From: Betaproteobacteria bacterium
GTDB lineage: Bacteria > Pseudomonadota > Gammaproteobacteria > Burkholderiales > SG8-39
Length of the DNA: 26,433 nt
NCBI GenBank assembly: GCA_007280315.1
Contig: QYQC01000149.1
Location: forward strand, 1-26,433
Direction: 5' to 3'
The notes under the pieces were generated by a model. The model had not been told where the DNA came from. It did not search any database and saw only the letters and a program-made list of their open reading frames with translations. The translations under genes were made by a program, and so were the position numbers. This document shows, one piece after another, positions 8,646-16,988 of this stretch (the first letter of the stretch is position 1; every line of letters starts with the position of its first letter).

Positions 8646-8720
8646 ATACTCAAGCCGCGCAACGTCGTGGCGTGGTACCAGGCGGTGATCGAATTCACCG
8701 CACGTCATCTGGGGCGATAA
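8646..8720 (+). pseudogene. In-frame 3' remnant of the S9 peptidase gene beyond the amber codon
   Basis: These 24 codons plus TAA are in the same frame as the S9 gene, with no start codon or ribosome binding site of their own. They encode ILKPRNVVAWYQAVIEFTAR followed by HLGR, which matches the C-terminal helix expected after the DENHW motif. A single change TAG to TGG at 8643-8645 would restore the full protein. The neighbouring esterase gene starts 32 bases further on, with normal spacing. Confidence 0.8.
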
Positions 8721-8752
8721 TCGCAATCTACGCAACGACACGAAGGAATTCT

Positions 8753-9880
8753 ATGACGATCAAACGCTTCAAGGGCTCGGACGGCACGCTGGTGGTGCTG
8801 GAGCACACATCGAAGATTCTCGATGGCAACCCGCTCGGCGACGCGCATGTGCGCAAGCTCGGCGTGTGGCTGCCACCGCAGTATGACCGCGGCGCGGGAA
8901 ACACCGCTCAGAGCGGTTACGGCGCGCGCTTCCCCGTGCTCTGGGATCTGGTCGGATTCACCGGCTCGGGACTTTCGGCCACGAACTGGAGGCCTTTCGC
9001 CGACAATGTGCCGCAGCGCGCCGCACGTCTGATTCGCGAAAAGAAGATGGGTCCGGCGATCATCGTATTTCCTGACTGTTTCACCGCGCTCGGGGGCAAT
9101 CAGTACGTCAATTCTTCCGCCATAGGGAATTACGCCGACTACCTGACGCGCGAACTCATTCCATTTGTCGACCGCGAGTTCCGCACGCTTGCCTCGCGCG
9201 ATCACCGCGGCTGCTTTGGCAAGTCCTCGGGCGGCTACGGATCTATTATTCACGGCATGAAATACGCGAAGCACTGGGGGGCGATCGCCGATCATTCGGG
9301 CGACGCCTACTTCGATTTCGTCTACTGGCACGACTGGCCGAACACGCTGAACACGCTGGCCAAGCACCGCGCGGCCGAACGCAAACCCGGCCCGGTCAAC
9401 ATGCGCCGGGAATCGCGTTACCGGGGCGCGGCGGCCGGATTCGACGATGGCCGGATCAAGCGTTTCCTCGAGCACGTATGGAAGAAGGAAAAGCTCTCCG
9501 GGGCGGAAGTGCACTGCATCATGAATCTTTGCATGGCCGCAACCTATGACCCGGACCCGAAAGCGCCGCTGGGGTTCCGTATTCCGTTCAACCTGGAGAC
9601 CGGCGAGTCGCTGCCCGGGCGCTGGAACAACTGGCGCAGCCACGACCCGGTCAATCTGGTGGAGAAATACCGCGCAAATCTGAAATCGCTGCGCGGCATC
9701 TATATCGATTGCGGCTGGCGCGACCAGTACCACATCCACTATGGCAGCCGCATGCTGTCCCAGCGCCTCGCCGCGGCCGGCATCCGCCATACCTACCAGG
9801 AATTCGACGACGACCACTCCGACGTCGATTACCGCATGGATGTCAGCCTGCCGTTCCTGTACCGGGCGCTGAAACCCTAG
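8753..9880 (+). CDS. Putative esterase, Fes/esterase-D-like alpha/beta hydrolase
   Basis: 375 residues with the features of the putative-esterase family (PF00756): an early VWLPPQYD strand, PVLWDLVGFTGSG, and PAIIVFPDCF. The nucleophile elbow is GKSSG with Ser158. The probable acid is Asp324 (CGWRDQYH) and the probable His is His355 (FDDDHSDVDYR), near the C-terminus as expected. No signal peptide is seen, so it probably acts in the cytoplasm. The ATG at 8753 has AAGGAA six bases upstream. The ORF stays open further left only because that frame overlaps the S9 gene. Members of this family hydrolyse ferric-siderophore esters, S-formylglutathione or acyl esters; nothing here decides the substrate. 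It is the third gene of the MFS-S9-esterase run and ends 11 bp from the convergent RND pump gene. Confidence 0.85.
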   Translation: MTIKRFKGSDGTLVVLEHTSKILDGNPLGDAHVRKLGVWLPPQYDRGAGNTAQSGYGARFPVLWDLVGFTGSGLSATNWRPFADNVPQRAARLIREKKMGPAIIVFPDCFTALGGNQYVNSSAIGNYADYLTRELIPFVDREFRTLASRDHRGCFGKSSGGYGSIIHGMKYAKHWGAIADHSGDAYFDFVYWHDWPNTLNTLAKHRAAERKPGPVNMRRESRYRGAAAGFDDGRIKRFLEHVWKKEKLSGAEVHCIMNLCMAATYDPDPKAPLGFRIPFNLETGESLPGRWNNWRSHDPVNLVEKYRANLKSLRGIYIDCGWRDQYHIHYGSRMLSQRLAAAGIRHTYQEFDDDHSDVDYRMDVSLPFLYRALKP

Positions 9881-9891
9881 GCAGGTTTGCT

Positions 9892-12800
9892 TTAGGCCTT
9901 GTCCTGCGGCTGCGGCCGCGGGGCGAGCGGTGTCACGCCTCCACGGCGCGGTTTCAGGTAGCGCTCGAACGCATCGAGGTAGGAATAGATCACCGGCACC
10001 ACCACCAGGGTCAGCAGCGTCGACGTGATCACGCCGCCGATAATGGCGCGTCCCATCGGCGCCTGCTGCTCTCCGCCTTCGCCCAGACCGAGCGCCAGCG
10101 GCAGCATGCCGAAGATCATCGCGGCGGTGGTCATCAGGATCGGGCGCAAGCGGACCTGTCCGGCGGCGAGCAGCGCGTCGGCGCGGCTCAAACCGTCGCG
10201 CTGGCCTTTGTTGGCGAAATCGACCAGCAGGATGGCGTTCTTGGTCACCAGGCCCATGAGGAACACGATGCCAATCATGGAAAATATGTTGAGCGTGGTG
10301 CCGGTCACCAGCAGCGCCAGCATCACACCGACCACCGATAACGGCAACGACACCATGATCGCCAGCGGCTGCAGGAAGCTGCCGAACTGCGACGCAAGAA
10401 CGATGTAGATGAAAATGATGGCCAGCGCCAGCGCGCCGAAAATCGCAGCGTTGACTTCCTGTTGCTCCTTGATCTGCCCGCCGATGTCGAAGCGCAACCC
10501 GGGCGGAAGATCATAGGCCTTGATCAGTTGCTGCACCTCGTCGCCGGCATCACCGGAGGGCCGCCCCTGGACGTTGGCCCACAGCGCGATGCGCCGCTGC
10601 AGGTCCTGGCGGCGGATGTTTTCCGGACTGAAGGCGCGCTCTATGGTGGCCACCGAGCGCAGCGGGATCACCTCCGCCGTGCCGTTGGGAAGCTGCCGGC
10701 CGGTGGCGATGTTCAGGCTGGCGACGTCCTCGAGGATGGTGCGGCTGGCGCGCGGCAACTGTGTGATTACCTCGTAATTCTGGCCGTCGCCCGCAAGCCA
10801 GTAGCCGGAGTTTTCGCCGCCGATGAGCGCGCGCAGCATGGTGCCGAGCTGCGCGTGCGTCAGTCCGTATTCGGCGGCGAGTTCGGGTTTGAGGTGAATC
10901 GACAGCGCCGGCGTGCCCTCCTTGAACGACACTTCGACGTCGGTAATGCCGCGGATGGCGAGGATCTTCTGCCGCAGATCATTGATGACGCGCCGCATGT
11001 CGGCGTCGTTGTTGCCAAGCAGTGCGACATAGATCGGCCCGCCCCAGCCGACACGCAGTTCGACGCCCGGCACGCCTTCGACGCGCTTGCGGATCGCCTG
11101 CTCGATTTGCTTCTGCGTCAACTGGCGTTCGTTGCGCGGAACCAGCTTGAGGCTGATGCGCGCGCTGTTCTTGCCCAGGTCGGCGCCGACGCCGAGGGTG
11201 GTGTTGATGACTTCGATTTCCTTGAATTGGCGCAGCACCGCCTCGACGCGCTTGACCTGCGCGTCGGAGTACTCGAGGCTGGAGCCCACCGGCATGGTGA
11301 GGCGCACGCTGGTAAAACTCTCGTCCGCGTCCGGCATCATTTCGGTGCCGACCAGGCCGGCGATGGGAACGCTCGCAACCAGGCTGGCGAACGCGATCGC
11401 CAGCGCGCTCTTGCGGTGGCCGAGCGCCACGCGCAGCAAGACGTCGTAGATTTCGTGCACGCGGCCGATCACCTTTTCGAAAGCACGCAGCACCGGACCT
11501 ATCAGGCGGATATTGCGCGCGCCTTCGGGGGGGTCGCGCCAGACCGCCGACAGCATCGGGTCGAGCGTGAAGCTCACGAACAGCGACACCATCACCGCGG
11601 CCGCCACGGTGATCCCGAACGAATAGAAAAACTTGCCGACGATGCCGCTCATGAACGCGATCGGCACGAACACCGCCACAATGGAGAACGTGGTGGCGAG
11701 CACGGCGAGACCGATTTCATCGGTGCCTTCGCGCGCCGCGGTGTAGTGATCCTTGCCCATGTGGATATGGCGCACGATGTTTTCGCGCACCACGATGGCA
11801 TCATCGATCAACAGCCCGATGCACAGGCTCAGCGCCATCAGCGTCATGTAGTTGAGCGTGAAGCCGAAAGCGTAGAGCACGGTGAAAGTGGCGATCACCG
11901 ATATCGGCAGGGTGAGGCCGGTGATTACGGTGCTGCGCCAGGAGCCGAGAAACAGGAACACGATCAGCACCGTCAACAAACCGCCTTCGATGATGGTGTA
12001 CTTCACGTTGTCGACGGCGCGCTCCACCGAGTCCGAACTCGCGCGTATCAGGCGCAATTGGACTCCGGGCGGCAGTTGCTTGCGTATCGTCTCTGCGGCG
12101 GTCCTCAGGCTGGCGCCGACCTCGACGATGTTCGCGTCCTGCGCCTTGAACACGTCGAAGCTGATCGCCGGGCTGCCGTTGACGCGCGCCAGGCTCTGGC
12201 GCTCCTTTTCCGTGTCCACGACGCTGGCGATCTGCGACAGCAATATCGGCACGCCGTTCTTGCGCGTCACGATGATTTTGCCGAAATCCTGCGGCGACGT
12301 GATGCGGCCGTCCACGCGCACGATGGACTCGGTCAGTTCGTTCGATATGGTGCCGACCGGGAAGGCGACGTTTGCGCTGCGCAGGGCACTGACCACCTGG
12401 TCGACGGTCAGGCCGATGGCCGTCAGCCGCACCGGATCGATGCGCACCTGTATTTGCCGCGTCACCGTGCCGCTGAGCGCGACGCGCCCGACGCCGCTGA
12501 CGCGCTCGAAGCCCTTTTGCACCACCTGTTCGGCCAGGGTGGTGAGCTCGCGCGGCGTGAGCCTGTCCGCGAGCAGGGCGTAGAACGCCACCGGCTGATC
12601 GTTCTCGTCGCCGCCACGCTGAATCACCGGATCCTTCACGTCGCGCGGAAACTCGCCGCGTATCTGCGCCACCTTGTCGCGCACGTCCTGCAGCACGCGG
12701 TCCTGGTCGACGTCGAGACGGAACTCGATCCAGGTGTAGCCTATGCCTTCATAGGATGCCGAAAGCAGGCGCTTGATCCCGGCGACGGTATTGGCGGCGT

Positions 12801-13005
12801 TCTCGATCGGTTTGGCAACATCGTTCTCGACCTGCTCGGGGGAGGCGCCAGGATACGCGACCCGGATGGAAACATACGGCGGTCGTATGTCCGGCATCGC
12901 TTCCACGCGCAGCCGCTGGTAGGAAAATATGCCCAGAACGGTCAGAGCCACCATGACCATGGTGGCGAACACCGGGTGATTGATCGATACGCGGGTCATC
13001 CACAT
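9892..13005 (-). CDS. RND efflux pump, inner-membrane permease (AcrB/HAE1 superfamily)
   Basis: 1037 residues, the normal size for an AcrB-type proton-driven exporter. TM1 is at about 12-28, followed by a large periplasmic porter domain (SIRVAYPGASPEQVE at 46-60). TM4 carries the Asp pair IGLLIDDAIVV (Asp401-Asp402), and TM10 has GLVTKNAILLVDF with the conserved Lys, together the proton-relay residues. Two repeated halves are evident. The start MWMTRVSINHPVF is preceded by GGGAG six bases upstream. It forms an operon with the adaptor gene, whose stop lies 102 bp upstream. No outer-membrane factor gene follows, so it presumably uses a channel encoded elsewhere. The substrate (drug, bile-like compound or envelope-stress metabolite) is not readable. 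The LytS/LytTR pair just upstream is the likely regulator. Confidence 0.93.
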   Translation of the reverse strand: MWMTRVSINHPVFATMVMVALTVLGIFSYQRLRVEAMPDIRPPYVSIRVAYPGASPEQVENDVAKPIENAANTVAGIKRLLSASYEGIGYTWIEFRLDVDQDRVLQDVRDKVAQIRGEFPRDVKDPVIQRGGDENDQPVAFYALLADRLTPRELTTLAEQVVQKGFERVSGVGRVALSGTVTRQIQVRIDPVRLTAIGLTVDQVVSALRSANVAFPVGTISNELTESIVRVDGRITSPQDFGKIIVTRKNGVPILLSQIASVVDTEKERQSLARVNGSPAISFDVFKAQDANIVEVGASLRTAAETIRKQLPPGVQLRLIRASSDSVERAVDNVKYTIIEGGLLTVLIVFLFLGSWRSTVITGLTLPISVIATFTVLYAFGFTLNYMTLMALSLCIGLLIDDAIVVRENIVRHIHMGKDHYTAAREGTDEIGLAVLATTFSIVAVFVPIAFMSGIVGKFFYSFGITVAAAVMVSLFVSFTLDPMLSAVWRDPPEGARNIRLIGPVLRAFEKVIGRVHEIYDVLLRVALGHRKSALAIAFASLVASVPIAGLVGTEMMPDADESFTSVRLTMPVGSSLEYSDAQVKRVEAVLRQFKEIEVINTTLGVGADLGKNSARISLKLVPRNERQLTQKQIEQAIRKRVEGVPGVELRVGWGGPIYVALLGNNDADMRRVINDLRQKILAIRGITDVEVSFKEGTPALSIHLKPELAAEYGLTHAQLGTMLRALIGGENSGYWLAGDGQNYEVITQLPRASRTILEDVASLNIATGRQLPNGTAEVIPLRSVATIERAFSPENIRRQDLQRRIALWANVQGRPSGDAGDEVQQLIKAYDLPPGLRFDIGGQIKEQQEVNAAIFGALALAIIFIYIVLASQFGSFLQPLAIMVSLPLSVVGVMLALLVTGTTLNIFSMIGIVFLMGLVTKNAILLVDFANKGQRDGLSRADALLAAGQVRLRPILMTTAAMIFGMLPLALGLGEGGEQQAPMGRAIIGGVITSTLLTLVVVPVIYSYLDAFERYLKPRRGGVTPLAPRPQPQDKA

Positions 13006-13107
13006 AGCGCACTCCCAGGATTGCCTTGGACTAGTTGAAGCACGTCAGTTGAGCGAATCGCGCCCGTCGCTGTAGCAGGCGTGTGCAGGAAATTTCGAAT
13101 TTGCATT

Positions 13108-14277
13108 CTAGTTGGACCGCGCCGCGACACCGGCGGTCGCACCTGCTCCGGCCTGCGCGGCGATTACTTTTGCGGCAAGGCCGTCCTTGAGATTGTCGAA
13201 TTTGGACGCGAGCACAACGTCATCCGGCCCGAGGCCAGAGGCAATCTCGATCAACTGGGCGCGATCGTCGCGCGCGCCAACAGTGATGCTGCGCTTGGCC
13301 AGCTTGCCGGCGGCGATCACCCATACGTATTGCTCGCCTTCGTCGCCGCGCAAAGCGGCCACAGGCAGCGCCGGAACGTCGCTTTGCGGCGCGATGGTAA
13401 GCACGACGCGGGCGAACATCCCGGTCTTGAGCCGCGCGTCCTCGTCGTGAATGGAAACGTACACGTTGATGGTGCGGGTACCCAGCTCGGCGCTCGGGTT
13501 GATGCGCTCGACGCGTCCGCTGACCTTGCCGCTGCCCGCGCCTTCGACCAGAACCTCTGCCGGCATCCCGGTGCGGATGCGGAAGATGTCCGCCACCGCG
13601 GCCTGCGCCTGCACCTCGAGTTGCGACAGATCGACAATCGCGAGCAGTGGCGCGTCGAATCCGACTTTTTCGCCGGGCTGCACCAGGCGTTTGGCGATGA
13701 CGCCGGAAATCGGCGCACGCACGACGGCGTCGCCGAGCATGATCTGCGTCTGTTCGAGCTGCGCCTGCGCCACCGCGACCGCAGCGACCTGGGCGTCGTT
13801 CGCGCTGTCGGCGCTGTCGAACGCATTCTGCGAAATGAAATTCTGTTTCACCAGCTGCGCGTTGGTCTGGCGTGTGCGCTGGGTCATGCGCAGCTGCGCT
13901 CGGGCGGATTCGAGCGCGCCGGTGCGTTCCGCCAACTGCGCGCGAATCTGCGCCGCATCGAATTCGGCCAGGATCTGGCCGGCGGCGACGCGCTCGCCCT
14001 CGCGCACGTTCACGCGTTTCAATTCCGCCGCAACTTTGGCGCGCACTGTGGTCTGCGAAATCGCCTGCACCGTGCCGGGGAGGGTAAGTTGATAGGCGAG
14101 ACGGTGCGGCCGCAGCTGCACCACGTCGTTTGCGGCGAATTCGAGCGCGGGCCGCTCGGTCTTCTTGGAGGACTCCTCCTGCGCCTTGCGCCGGAACGCC
14201 GAGTACACCGAAAGTCCAATGACCAGCGCCAGTCCGAGCACGCCGACGATGGTCCACCAAGTTGCGCGTCTGGTCAT
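13108..14277 (-). CDS. RND efflux periplasmic adaptor (membrane fusion protein)
   Basis: 389 residues. An N-terminal membrane anchor (about 7-26, WWTIVGVLGLALVIGLSVYSA) has no lipobox Cys, so it is anchored by a transmembrane helix rather than lipid. Then follow the barrel-sandwich and lipoyl-like half (LTLPGTVQAISQTTVRAKV, VREGERVAAGQILAEFD), a helical hairpin (about 110-170, rich in Ala/Gln/Arg), the second lipoyl half (VRAPISGVIAKRLVQPGEKV) and the beta-barrel/membrane-proximal part. It links the RND pump to an outer-membrane channel. The ATG at 14277 follows AGGAAGGG about nine bases upstream. The stop is TAG, which shows that amber is an ordinary stop codon in this genome. It is directly downstream of the LytTR regulator gene after a 127-bp gap. 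Confidence 0.92.
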   Translation of the reverse strand: MTRRATWWTIVGVLGLALVIGLSVYSAFRRKAQEESSKKTERPALEFAANDVVQLRPHRLAYQLTLPGTVQAISQTTVRAKVAAELKRVNVREGERVAAGQILAEFDAAQIRAQLAERTGALESARAQLRMTQRTRQTNAQLVKQNFISQNAFDSADSANDAQVAAVAVAQAQLEQTQIMLGDAVVRAPISGVIAKRLVQPGEKVGFDAPLLAIVDLSQLEVQAQAAVADIFRIRTGMPAEVLVEGAGSGKVSGRVERINPSAELGTRTINVYVSIHDEDARLKTGMFARVVLTIAPQSDVPALPVAALRGDEGEQYVWVIAAGKLAKRSITVGARDDRAQLIEIASGLGPDDVVLASKFDNLKDGLAAKVIAAQAGAGATAGVAARSN

Positions 14278-14404
14278 GAATCCAGCCCTTCCTGCAAATC
14301 GAAGTGATTATCCATTATTTGCCCTCCGGTGTCAGATTGAGCGTGCCCTGGTAGGCGGGTAAACGGACACAGCGTTGTGCTCACCTGATCGATTTCGACG
14401 AAGT

Positions 14405-15160
14405 TTAAAGACTCTTGAACAAATGCGTGTACCCGCGGCTGACTTCCAGGCGCTCGGGGCAGTCCTTGATGCTGACTATCAGCCTACCCTGAACGTCGCG
14501 CGCCACGTTAGCAACGGCGCGCATATTGACTATGGTCGCGCGATGGATCTGCCAGTACTGTTCCGCATCGAGCTCGCCGAGCAATTCCTTGAGCGGTTTT
14601 CGGATCAGAGCCTCGCCACCCTGCATCACCACGCGGGTGTATTTGTCGGTTGCCTGGAAGAACAGGACTTCGTCGATTGCGACGATGCGCAGCTGATTGC
14701 CGACGGTGGCCTGGATCCAGCGCAGGCGACTGGCCGCGGGAGTGGTTTTCTTCTGAATCGACGACAATATCGAGGCGAGACGATCCAAGTCCGGCGGTGA
14801 CTTCAGGCGCTGCTTCAGCCTTTCAACCGTGACGGCGAGCCGGTCTGGATCCACCGGCTTCAGCAGGTAGTCCACCGCGCCGCGCTCGAACGCCTCGATC
14901 GCGTGCGCCTCGTAGGCCGTGACGAACACCAGGTGGCATTGGCCCGCGAGTTTCGCCGCCACCTCGAGACCGTTCGGCGCGGGCATGCGAATATCCAGAA
15001 AAGCAAGGTCCGGCCGTTCGCGGTCGAACAGGGCGAGCGCCTCGCTGCCGTTGCGCGCCTCGGCGACCAGTTGCAGTTCAGGCCAGGCGACGCTCAGGCG
15101 GCCGCGCAACTGCTCGCGCATCAGGCGTTCATCGTCGGCAATCAGGGCTTTGGGGTTCAT
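14405..15160 (-). CDS. LytTR-family response regulator (LytR/AlgR type)
   Basis: 251 residues. The receiver domain (1-120) has the acidic pocket IADDER (Asp9, Asp10), the phosphoacceptor Asp56 (FLDIRMP), Thr81 (VTAYEAHA) and Lys101 (LLKPVD), all conserved. A short linker leads to a LytTR DNA-binding domain (about 146-251), with LFFQATDKYTRVVM, EQYWQIHRATIVNMRAV and RGYTHLFKSL typical of that fold. It would bind paired direct repeats upstream of target promoters. The cognate sensor is the LytS-like kinase 69 bp upstream. Likely targets are the RND pump genes immediately downstream and its own operon, since LytTR-like boxes are seen at 16930-16959. No strong Shine-Dalgarno precedes the ATG. Confidence 0.92.
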   Translation of the reverse strand: MNPKALIADDERLMREQLRGRLSVAWPELQLVAEARNGSEALALFDRERPDLAFLDIRMPAPNGLEVAAKLAGQCHLVFVTAYEAHAIEAFERGAVDYLLKPVDPDRLAVTVERLKQRLKSPPDLDRLASILSSIQKKTTPAASRLRWIQATVGNQLRIVAIDEVLFFQATDKYTRVVMQGGEALIRKPLKELLGELDAEQYWQIHRATIVNMRAVANVARDVQGRLIVSIKDCPERLEVSRGYTHLFKSL

Positions 15161-15229
15161 CGAACGGCATTGGCCCCGATTGGGTTTCCGCGGGAATGGC
15201 CGCTGACGATTCCATATTGCAAGGGACTG

Positions 15230-16507
15230 TCAGGCGACGGCATAGGGGACGTCAATTTTAGCGCGAGTTCCGCTGGGCTGGTTGGGCTCCATGGTCAAAG
15301 ACGCGTTTGCGCCGAACAGCTGATGCAACCGTTCGCGAATATTGGCCAAGCCGATGCCGGCCTTCGCGTCGGTTGAAAAGCCCATGCCCGTGTCCTCGAC
15401 CGTGACGCACAGCTTGCCGTCGCGCACTTCGGCGCGCAGATGGACCGATCCGCCATCGGGTTTTGGTTCCAGACCATGCTGTATGGCGTTTTCCACCAGC
15501 GACTGAATCATCATCGGCGGGAATGAAGCCGACGCGAGCCCGCTAGGCACGATCACGTCGAACTGCAGGCGCTCTTCCATGCGCATTTGCATGATCTTGA
15601 GATAGCTCGCGCAGAGTTCAACTTCCTGACCGAGCGTCGCCGACTGCTGGCGCATGCGCGGCAGTGCCGAGCGCAGGTATTCGATCAGATGACGCTGCAT
15701 CTGCGCCGCGCGTGCAGGGGCGGTCTCGATCAGGTGTTCGACGGCCGCCAGCGTGTTGAACAGGAAATGCGGTTCCACCTGGGCCTGGAGCAACTGCAGG
15801 CGCGCCTCCATTACCTGGCGCTGCAGCGTTTCTCGTTCCGCCACCGCCTCGGCGGCTTCTGCTTTCTGCTCGGCCCTTTGCTGCGCGCGCGCAAACATGC
15901 GCATTACGAACAGCGCCAGAATCAGCAGCAGTGTGAAGATGACGATCTGGGGCTCGCGCGACTTCGATTTCACCGCGATGTTCTCGATCTCCTCCAGATC
16001 TGCGTCGGAAAGCGGAATATCGGACAGGTGCAGATCCTTGCCGATGCTTGTTTCCTTTTCCCCTTGCCCCAGCTCCTTCGCCGGTGTGGCAGGCGTCTGC
16101 GCCACCGCGTCTTTCGCCGCTGCGTCAGCGGCCGGCTGATCCGCTGCTGCGGGCGGCGCTGGCACCGTCTTGCCTTCGGGGGCAGCCGTTTCCGCAGCCG
16201 CCGGCTTGCGCCGAATGACGATGCCGTCCTCATCGATATGGATTTCGGCGGTTACCGACTCCTTCCCGCGCGCCTTGGCGGCGCGCTTGTCCGTGGAAGT
16301 CTTGGCCCGTTCCTGCAGGACCTTGATATGGCGGTTGGTGGGCTTTTCCCACAGGCTCTGGCTGATTCCCGCCGCCACCAACAGGATGATCGCGAGCAGC
16401 ACGAACTGCCAGAATGACAGCCCCGCGATCCGCGCCGCCATGCGATTGAAACCGGCCTGGAATGCGCTGAGCGAGCGGTCGAATCGGCTGTCAGCAGCCA
16501 TGGTCAT
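15230..16507 (-). CDS. LytS/AlgZ-type sensor histidine kinase
   Basis: 425 residues. TM1 at about 31-48 and TM2 at about 187-205 enclose a periplasmic segment (50-186) that is largely low-complexity Ala/Pro/Lys with a short HIDEDGIVIRR stretch. It has no recognisable sensor fold. A probable coiled coil (206-240, Ala/Glu/Gln-rich) leads to the His_kinase domain (PF06580 type), with QVEPHFLFNTL carrying the phosphoacceptor His247. It continues to the N-box LVENAIQHGL and the ATP-lid glycines DTGMGFS and GIGLANIRERL. It should autophosphorylate and pass phosphate to the LytTR regulator downstream. Two ATGs, at 16507 and 16501, are possible; GGGA before the second fits slightly better. It follows the small exported protein gene by 45 bp, so that product may be part of the sensory input. 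Confidence 0.9.
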   Translation of the reverse strand: MTMAADSRFDRSLSAFQAGFNRMAARIAGLSFWQFVLLAIILLVAAGISQSLWEKPTNRHIKVLQERAKTSTDKRAAKARGKESVTAEIHIDEDGIVIRRKPAAAETAAPEGKTVPAPPAAADQPAADAAAKDAVAQTPATPAKELGQGEKETSIGKDLHLSDIPLSDADLEEIENIAVKSKSREPQIVIFTLLLILALFVMRMFARAQQRAEQKAEAAEAVAERETLQRQVMEARLQLLQAQVEPHFLFNTLAAVEHLIETAPARAAQMQRHLIEYLRSALPRMRQQSATLGQEVELCASYLKIMQMRMEERLQFDVIVPSGLASASFPPMMIQSLVENAIQHGLEPKPDGGSVHLRAEVRDGKLCVTVEDTGMGFSTDAKAGIGLANIRERLHQLFGANASLTMEPNQPSGTRAKIDVPYAVA

Positions 16508-16552
16508 CCCGCGTGCAGATCGGCGTGGCGGGGCGATGCGTGCGATGCATCG

Positions 16553-16834
16553 TCACAGCGCGCCCGTCGCGCCGTCGCGCTCGCTTGCGGCCTGCTTGCC
16601 AACAGTCGCACGCTTTTCAATTCCGGCCATGCGCCGCTGTTGGCGTATTTCCGCCAATTGTTCCGCGCTGGGTGTGACCACCACGCGCGCAATTTCCGGC
16701 GCTTTGGTGGTTTGTTTCGACGCTTTCCCGGGCTTGCCGTTTGTTTCCGCTGCCGCTGCGAATGCGATCGGCGCGAAGCCGATTGCTGCCGCCAGAAATC
16801 CTGCCAAAACCTTGCGTTCGAATCGATTCATCAT
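16553..16834 (-). CDS. Small exported protein of unknown function, upstream of the kinase
   Basis: 93 residues. A clear Sec signal peptide (MMNRFERKVLAGFLAAAIGF, then APIAFAAAAE) predicts cleavage near residues 27-30. The mature part is short and polar (VVVTPSAEQLAEIRQQRRMAG), with no Cys and no recognised domain. The start has an excellent ribosome binding site (GGAAGGGGAAGCA before ATG). It is the first gene of the kinase-regulator run, 45 bp before the kinase, in a separate gap from the M1 gene. The location suggests a periplasmic partner or modulator of the kinase, as accessory proteins often are; that is inference. I do not recognise a family. Confidence 0.75.
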   Translation of the reverse strand: MMNRFERKVLAGFLAAAIGFAPIAFAAAAETNGKPGKASKQTTKAPEIARVVVTPSAEQLAEIRQQRRMAGIEKRATVGKQAASERDGATGAL

Positions 16835-16907
16835 TGCTTCCCCTTCCTTGGTGCGTCAGTCGATGTGCGCAGGTTAAGGGGGGCGATGGATGGCGGCAAC
16901 GCTGTTG

Positions 16908-16926
16908 CGACGGATTGCGTCCGTCG
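16908..16926 (-). other. Perfect 7-bp stem-loop upstream of the small exported protein gene
   Basis: CGACGGA (16908-16914), loop TTGCG and TCCGTCG (16920-16926) form a perfect hairpin in the leader between the M1 gene and the small-protein gene. No T-run follows on either strand, so it is not a classic terminator. It lies between the LytTR-like boxes and the gene and may be a leader structure or an operator. Confidence 0.35.
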
Positions 16927-16929
16927 GGG

Positions 16930-16959
16930 GATGAACTGCGCGCCTGCGCGACGAACTGC
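16930..16959 (-). promoter_or_regulatory. Pair of LytTR/AlgR-like direct-repeat boxes
   Basis: On the minus strand GCAGTTCGTC (16959-16950) and GCAGTTCATC (16939-16930) are direct repeats with a 20-bp period. Each fits eight of nine positions of the LytTR consensus [TA][AC][CA]GTTN[AG][TG]. The first also differs by one base from the Pseudomonas AlgR core CCGTTCGTC. They lie about 100-125 bp upstream of the small-protein ATG that heads the kinase and LytTR regulator genes. An autoregulatory site is a reasonable inference. The usual LytTR spacing is slightly longer. Confidence 0.45.
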
Positions 16960-16988
16960 AGGCAGCCCGCGGTAGCCGCTGCGTCCGG

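Noticed and set aside
8216..8752. A long N-terminal extension of the esterase
   Set aside because: This part of the frame overlaps the conserved S9 coding sequence in another frame and is Arg/His-rich; the ATG at 8753 has a good ribosome binding site and begins the family-like sequence.
5380..9880. A siderophore export and release system (EntS-like MFS plus Fes-like esterase, with the TonB receptor)
   Set aside because: No siderophore biosynthesis genes, ferric transport genes or Fur-box-like sites were seen, and an S9 peptidase lies between exporter and esterase. Family resemblance alone is not enough.
10462..13038. An 858-codon open frame antisense to the RND pump gene
   Set aside because: It is a mirror of GC-rich codon bias; the translation is Arg/His/Asp-rich without domains, while the opposite strand encodes a full, conserved RND protein.
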